Source: Bursaphelenchus xylophilus (taxonomy: Eukaryota > Nematoda > Chromadorea > Rhabditida > Aphelenchoididae). From it: 64,000 bases of DNA. Each line of letters opens with the position of its first letter. The stretch's first letter is position 1. The stretch spans positions 4,402,001 to 4,466,000 of the forward strand of contig CAJFCV020000001.1 of the NCBI GenBank assembly GCA_904066235.2. Direction: 5' to 3'. The notes under the pieces were generated by a model that was not told where the DNA came from, did no database searches, and saw nothing but the letters and a program-made list of their open reading frames with translations. The position numbers were made by a program, and so were the translations under genes. Positions 58,927-64,000 of this stretch are shown piece by piece.

Positions 58927-59200
58927 TTATTCCGAAATCACTTCAATCCCTGATGGCCTTTTGGGTGCTTTGGAGAAGCAGACACACATGGAGAAGCTAC
59001 AGTACCCTTGAATCCACGGGTTTCTAGGCCACTTCTTTAAACAGTAGTCGTGACAGGAGATGGGATCGCAGAGACGGTCTAAAGTTGTGGAATCATGCTT
59101 TGCGAACATGAACTTGGCCATGGTTACCTCTTATAAACAGTGCTGATTTGGCTGCCGCAACAAGTAATAGCAAAACTACGCATAACATGGGAAATTTCAT
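58927..59200 (-). CDS. Defensin-like peptide with CS-alpha-beta cysteine pattern
   Basis: Two exons (59128-59200 and 58927-59078) with a 49-bp GT-AG intron, phase 1; 74 residues. Signal peptide MKFPMLCVVLLLLVAAAKSA. The mature sequence has six cysteines spaced C-x4-C-x3-C-x13-C-x4-C-x-C, with Gly two positions before the fourth (GYC) and a final CVC. This is the classical CxxxC...GxC...CxC signature of invertebrate defensins. The mature peptide is short and basic around LKKWPR. An antimicrobial role is inferred from the fold signature; CS-alpha-beta peptides can also be channel blockers. It sits at the end of the secreted-peptide cluster. Confidence 0.75.
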
Positions 59201-59362
59201 TATCCAATATTGAGTTTACCACTCCCGTAGCTCCTTTTATATTCTCATTGCTGATTTGAAATTCTTCATTAGCCCAAATTAATTATTTACAAGGCAATTT
59301 TCGAAATTTTCCTTGATGCTTAAAATTAAAATAAAGCTGAAAAATCAACTTCAAAGAGGGTT

Positions 59363-61083
59363 TTACGCGAACGACGAGACCAGTGTGTTCTCTGCCGCCA
59401 TGACTGATTTGACTTCGGTGGAATTACCATACCTCCGACAGGTGACAAAGCTCGTAAGCGATTTGAATTTTTGAATGATAAACATGCGATATGGCTTGAC
59501 AAAGTAAAGAGTAACAACTGAATTGGAGGCACCATAAAGATCAATATACATAATGGCTAGACGCCCAGCCAGAGCGTTGGTTGGGATATAGATATAACCC
59601 TGGATAAAAGTCATTACAATTCCATAAGTGACAGGGGTGATGATGAAGAGGATTGGCATTGATAACTGAAAATGGAACTGGTTGAAAGTACCGACTTTGA
59701 AAGTGATTTGCACAAAAACGAGAGCTGTCCCAAATGCGACGCTCATAACGTCTTTAAATTTGGCACACGCGTTAGGCATAGGCCATATTTGAATTCGTGA
59801 AAGCTTTAGCTCGCGCTTTGCAAGCGCTGCCGAAATATTCAAATATCTTTGCGGCCGAGAGAGAACGCAAAAGGTAGAAAGTCTGTTCAGAGAAAAAAGT
59901 TTTTTGTCCATATCTTTCAAGCTTCATCCGAGAAAAATAAGTTTTTATGAAAACATCCTTCTCTACGGTAGAAATATACACCAAAAATCCCGGTCGTTTC
60001 TGTAAAGCTCGAGCTGGGTCTCTTGATTTGAGGTTTGTGGTCTTTATTAAACAAATTGTAGTTTACCTGAATTCCCAGCGCAACCGTCAGTTGCCGATGA
60101 AGTTTGTACGTTGCTTTGGAGAAGCTGGCTTTTTTGGCTTCAAGCTGCTGAAGAATAAGGAAAACGCAGCCAATTGAGATGGCTTCGGCGGCTAGAAAGC
60201 CGATAAAAACAAGGACAATGGCGTATTTCGTATACAGAGAATTATAGTCCAAATAAAGTAGAAGTCGGCCTTCAAATTCGGGCAGAGGAATACCAGGGAA
60301 ATTGGCAGAAGCCTGGACTATTTTAGCTGGAATATCCTAAAATACGGCATGAACAAGTGGCTGAAATATGGAAAAAAGAAAACAGTGTTGTTTGATTACC
60401 TTTTGAGGGGGTTGCATTTTATTGAAAATGAAGTAACTTCCACCTGTGATAGCGAAAGAAATTAAGTATGCGACAATCCAAGTGGTCCAGGAAAGCAGGG
60501 CATGCAAGTACTTTGGGTTGGCTTGCAAAACGGCGAACCTATACATAATACAGTAGCATTGCGTGGACATGGCATAGGCGGCAGTATTTGCAATTGCAAT
60601 GTCCTGAGAATATATTCTTTACAGTAAAAATGCTGACTTCAAAAAAATTTTTTTGATGTGCCTCGGACATGCATGGTTGGATAAAGTAGATTGTGATTTT
60701 CTTGTAAGATCTATGACTCTTTTTTTCTAACCTACCGAAAGGATGGCACCAGGTTCGCCCAGATACTTGAAGAACCCATTAATATAGGCTCCAGTAAACG
60801 GAAATAAGGGATCCGGCTTCACCAAAACCCCCAAAGTAAATGCAAAAAGCATGTCAAAAATCTGAAACAAGTCCATCTATCTCTGTTATGTTGCAAACAA
60901 CGACCGAAAAAATTAGATTATTACAGTATAATTAATGATGAATCGCTTGTAAGTCCTCATACTTTCTGGAGATTGCGTTAAAACTATTAGAATCACAGAG
61001 ATTCCCAAAAAAGTTCCAAAAGCTCCGACGATGAAGAAGATGACGTCATAGATATTCGAATTCGATACCAAATTCTCGGCCAT
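59363..61083 (-). CDS. Serpentine chemoreceptor-like GPCR (Str/Srh superfamily type)
   Basis: Five minus-strand exons: 60925-61083, 60736-60861, 60400-60603, 60067-60336 and 59363-59665, all phase 0 and GT-AG, 353 residues. Seven hydrophobic helices. Nematode chemoreceptor hallmarks: MRTYKRFIINYTIFDMLF after TM1, the LFPFTG loop, RFAVLQ after TM3, Q-rich basic loop before TM6 (SKATYKLHRQLTVALGIQ), and YFVKPYR shortly after TM7. The PYR motif is typical of the Str superfamily. The exact class (Srh, Str, Srj or other) is not decided. Sensory function is inferred. An intron carries a dispersed repeat (59737-60020). A broken paralogue and a third copy follow downstream in tandem. Confidence 0.85.
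59737..60020. repeat. Dispersed AGCTCGCGCTTTGCAA repeat in a GPCR intron
   Basis: Contains CAAATGCGACGCTC, CTTTAAATTTGGCACACGCG, TTTAGCTCGCGCTTTGCAAG and CTCTACGGTAGAAATA, all shared with the element at 41858-42276. The right terminus is degraded. Confidence 0.65.
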
Positions 61084-61435
61084 AGGACGAACTCAGCCTT
61101 CATTTAGGAGAAGTATTTAACTTAACGACTGCCATTTCCACCTGTAAAACCGTCGACCAAAGAAAAAATGTCTATTATTATGTAGACCTTGGAGATCAAC
61201 GATTGACAAAAAAACAGAGTCCAATATGTTACAAAAAAATTGGTTCCCCATTTTCAGACAGGCGTTTAATTTTTCGCAACATTTGACAAAAAGTCTCCAT
61301 AAAGACAAAATTACAACTCCGGGGAGTTCAGAATACTATAGCTTCCGAATGGAGCTTCTAGCCCGTTCCTAGGTAGGTCGTGGAGTATATAACTTCGGCG
61401 GTTAATTGGAACGGTAAATATCTCCTTCTATATCC

Positions 61436-61716
61436 CTATTGCTTATGACTGATATGAGACCAGTGTGCTCTCCGCCGCCATGACTGATATGACTTCAGTG
61501 GAATTGCCGTACTTCCCACAGGTGACAACGCTGGCAAATGATTTGAATTTTTGAATGATAAATATCCGATATGGCTTGACAAAGTAAAAAGTAACAACTG
61601 GGTTGGAAGCGCCATAAAGATCAATATACATGATGGCTAGACGCCCAGCCAGATTGTATGCCATGAGTGACTGGGGTGATGATGACGAGAATTGGCATTG
61701 ATAACTGAAAATTTAA
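61436..61716 (-). pseudogene. Broken paralogue of the 59363-61083 GPCR (last exon)
   Basis: Minus-strand sequence equivalent to the last exon of the intact gene, including YIDLYGASN, FYFVKPYR and GNSTEV. A 41-bp deletion between the LSMPIL block and the LAIMYIDLYG block shifts the frame. The acceptor TTTTCAG is kept, but the upstream exons 2-4 are absent: where they should be lies the 160-bp satellite array. The C-terminus differs (TLVSYQS, stop). Confidence 0.85.
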
Positions 61717-61734
61717 GGGCTTAAAACAGCAAAA

Positions 61735-63395
61735 CTTGCAGTGATAATATCTCGTTCGGTTACCTTTCGAATGCTGTAGGTCTTGTCAATTCACTCCGAC
61801 ATCACTAATTCACTTTTTTTCTAAACTGGTGCCTAGTATAATATCAGAGTGTTTGGCCTGGTGCGGGCGCAATTTGATTCCATAAAAGGCGAAACTTGCC
61901 GTGCTAAAATCTCATTCGGTTACCTTTCGAATGGTGAAGGTCTTGTCAATTCACTCCGACATCACTAATTCACTTTTTTCTAAACTGGTGCCTAGTATAA
62001 TATCAGAGTGTTTGGCCTGGTGCGGGCGCAATTTGATTCCATAAAAGGCGAAACTTGCCGTGCTAAAATCTCACTCGGTTACTTTTCGAATGGTGAAGGT
62101 CTTGTCAATTCATTCCGACATCACTAATTCACTTTTTTTCTAAACTGGTGCCTAGTATAATATCAGAGTGTTTGGCCTGGTGCGGGCGCAATTTGATTCC
62201 AAAAAAGGCGAAACTTGCCGTGCTAAAATCTCATTCGGTTACCTTTCGAATGGTGAAGGTCTTGTCAATTCACTCCGACATCACTAATTCACTTTTTTTC
62301 TAAACTGGTGCCTAGTATAATATCAGAGTGTTTGGCCTGGTGCGGGCGCAATTTGATTCCAAAAAAGGCGAAACTTGCCGTGCTAAAATCCCATTCGGTT
62401 ACCTTTCGAATGGCGAAGGTCTTGTCAATTCACTCCGACGTCACTAATTCACTTTTTTTCTAAACTGGCGCCTAGTATAATATCAGAGTGTTTGGCCTGG
62501 TGCGGGCGCAATTTGATTCCAAAAAAGGCGAAACTTGCCGTGCTAAAATCTCACTCGGTTACCTTTCGAATGGTGAAGGTCTTGTCAATTCACTCCGACA
62601 TCACTAATTCACTTTTTTTCTAAACTGGTGCCTAGTATAATATCAGAGTGTTTGGCCTGGTGCGGGCGCAATTTGATTCCAAAAAAGGCGAAACTTGCCG
62701 CGCTAAAATCTCACTCGGTTACCTTTCGAATGGTGAAGGTCTTGTCAATTCACTCCGACATCACTAATTCACTTTTTTTCTAAACTGGTGCCTAGTATAA
62801 TATCAGAGTGTTTGGCCTGGTGCGGGCGCAATTTGATTCCAAAAAAGGCGAAACTTGCCGTGCTAAAATCTCACTCGGTTACCTTTCGAACGGTGTAGGT
62901 CTTGTCAATTCACTCCGACATCACTAATTCACTTTTTTTCTAAACTGGTGCCTAGTATAATATCAGAGTGTTTGGCCTGGTGCGGGCGTAATTTGATTCC
63001 AAAATAGGCGAAACTTGCCGTGCTAAAATCTCACTCGGTTACCTTTCGAATGGTGAAGGTCTTGTCAATTCACTCCGACATCACTAATTCACTTTTTTTC
63101 TAAACTGGTGCCTAGTATAATATCAGAGTGTTTGGCCTGGTGCGGGCGTAATTTGATTCCAAAATAGGCGAAACTTGCCGTGCTAAAATCTCACTCGGTT
63201 ACCTTTCGAATGGTGAAGGTCTTGTCAATTCACTCCGACATCACTAATTCACTTTTTTTCTAAACTGGTGCCTAGTATAATATCAGAGTGTTTGGCCTGG
63301 TGCGCGCGCAATTTGATTTCAAAAAAGGCGAAACTTGGCGTGCTAAAATCTCATTCGGTTACCTTTCGAATGGTATAGGTCTTGTCAATTCTCTC
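61735..63395. repeat. 160-bp satellite, about 10 units
   Basis: The marker GCCTAGTATAATATCAGAG recurs at 61831, 61990, 62150, 62310, 62470, 62630, 62790, 62950, 63110 and 63270: a 160-bp period (first interval 159). Units differ by a few bases only. Each contains TCACTAATTCAC, TGGTGCGGGCGC and GGTTACCTTTCGAA. No open frame survives through a unit. Confidence 0.95.
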
Positions 63396-63900
63396 CAATT
63401 CTCTCGGCCATAGAACGAAGTCAGCCTCATTTAGGAAAGTAAAAAGAAGAAAAAAATAAAAATATGGAATTTCTGGTAACTTAACGACAGCGATTTTCAC
63501 CTGTAAAAACGTCGACCAAAGAAAAAAATGCTTATTATTAGACCTCGAAGATCAACGATTGCTAGAAAAAATAGAATAGAATATGTTCTAAAAAAAGGCG
63601 AGACATTTTGCTGCGACAAATCCGCATTATTTTCCCGACAGACTGGGAGTCTTTTCGTAAAGTCGCTGGAGTCATTTCGGCGACATGCACAGTGAAAAAA
63701 CAAAGGTTCACTTTGGACTGTGCAATTTTCGGCTTTTTGCACAGTGCAATAAAGTCGTTTCCAAATGCACAGTGCAAAACCCAAAAAAACCTCTAGCGTC
63801 TTTGCGAACGGATAAGTGCATAGAAAGATCAAGCGATAAGACGACCAGGCTGCTCCTGATCAACAACATAATTTTTCCGGAATAACCACACTTTTGGAAC
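63396..63900. pseudogene. Duplicated 5' flank of the GPCR, start codon region only
   Basis: CTCTCGGCCATAG-ACGAAGTC at about 63400-63420 matches the start-codon region of the intact gene (CTCGGCCATAGGACGAACTC at 61076-61095). The flank behind it (CGTCGACCAAAGAAAAAA, AAGATCAACGATTG) matches 61145-61215. Coding exons beyond the first few bases are missing. Confidence 0.7.
63680..63780. repeat. TGCACNGTGCA palindromes
   Basis: Four copies or near copies (TGCACAGTG, GGACTGTGCAA, TTGCACAGTGCAA, ATGCACAGTGCAA). Confidence 0.7.
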
Positions 63901-63927
63901 GGTAAATAAATATTTAGCTCCTTTTAT

Positions 63928-64000
63928 ATATCCTTATTGCTTATGACTGATATGAGACCAGTGTGCTCTCCGCCGCCATGACTGATATGACTTCAGTGGA
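63928..64000 (-). CDS. Third GPCR paralogue, 3' end cut by window edge
   Basis: The sequence CTTATTGCTTATGACTGATA onwards is nearly identical to 61434-61502, the 3' end of the broken paralogue. It encodes the minus-strand end ...SVMAAESTLVSYQS. Only ~20 codons are inside the window, so intactness cannot be judged. Confidence 0.6.

Overview
The window looks like nuclear DNA of a free-living or parasitic nematode (rhabditid type). Genes are compact, with many short introns that end in TTTTCAG. The gene set includes a class-T serpentine chemoreceptor, a second serpentine receptor with tandem paralogues, an alpha-type acetylcholine receptor subunit, the ciliary gene IFT88/osm-5 with a perfect X-box, and small secreted Gly-rich and Cys-rich peptides. 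All gene models were read by hand from splice signals, reading phase and family similarity. No species can be named.

Layout. 0-3.5 kb: two secreted Gly/Arg/aromatic-rich peptides and one doubtful ORF. 4.2-6.4 kb: a nest of TA-flanked miniature inverted-repeat elements (MITEs). 6.5-9.35 kb: class-T receptor (+) with more MITEs in its introns. 9.55-10.8 kb: TMEM147 (-). 11.3-15.7 kb: VPS51 (+), with an intron packed with the palindrome TGCACNGTGCA. 16.3-22.6 kb: a short TopBP1/MUS-101-like BRCT protein (+), one intron of which holds a 3.2-kb composite inverted repeat. 22.9 kb: tRNA-Gly. 23.7-25.5 kb: an unidentified four-pass membrane protein (-). 25.8-32.7 kb: a gene desert with three large foldback elements. 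32.8-35.8 kb: GPAA1 (-) with tRNA-Lys in an intron. 36.1-36.8 kb: SYS1 (+), divergent from GPAA1. 37.4-39.1 kb: UBA5 (-), then tRNA-Pro. 39.7-44.8 kb: IFT88/osm-5 (+). 44.9-46.5 kb: OXA1 (-). 46.65-47.05 kb: a small one-pass protein (+). 47.1-52.8 kb: acetylcholine receptor subunit (-). 54.5-59.2 kb: five small secreted cysteine-containing peptides (-), one with a defensin-type cysteine pattern. 59.4-61.1 kb: serpentine receptor (-), then a broken paralogue, a 160-bp satellite array and the edge of a third copy.

The housekeeping genes serve membrane and protein traffic: GPI attachment (GPAA1), ER insertion (TMEM147), Golgi tethering (SYS1, VPS51), mitochondrial insertion (OXA1) and UFMylation (UBA5). 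I see no convincing operon; neighbours are mostly on opposite strands or more than 600 bp apart.

The most unusual signal is a family of about 570-590-bp palindromic elements (19251-19843, 48565-49133, 51310-51879). They have Harbinger/Tourist-style 3-bp target duplications (TTA/TCA) and enclose a tRNA-Ser/Leu-like sequence with Pol III A and B boxes. One copy sits in one arm of a larger inverted repeat, and the other arm preserves the empty site. Other unexplained structures are eight intronic hairpins built on TTTCATCGTATAAAATGTC, the TGCACNGTGCA palindrome, and a satellite present in both orientations.
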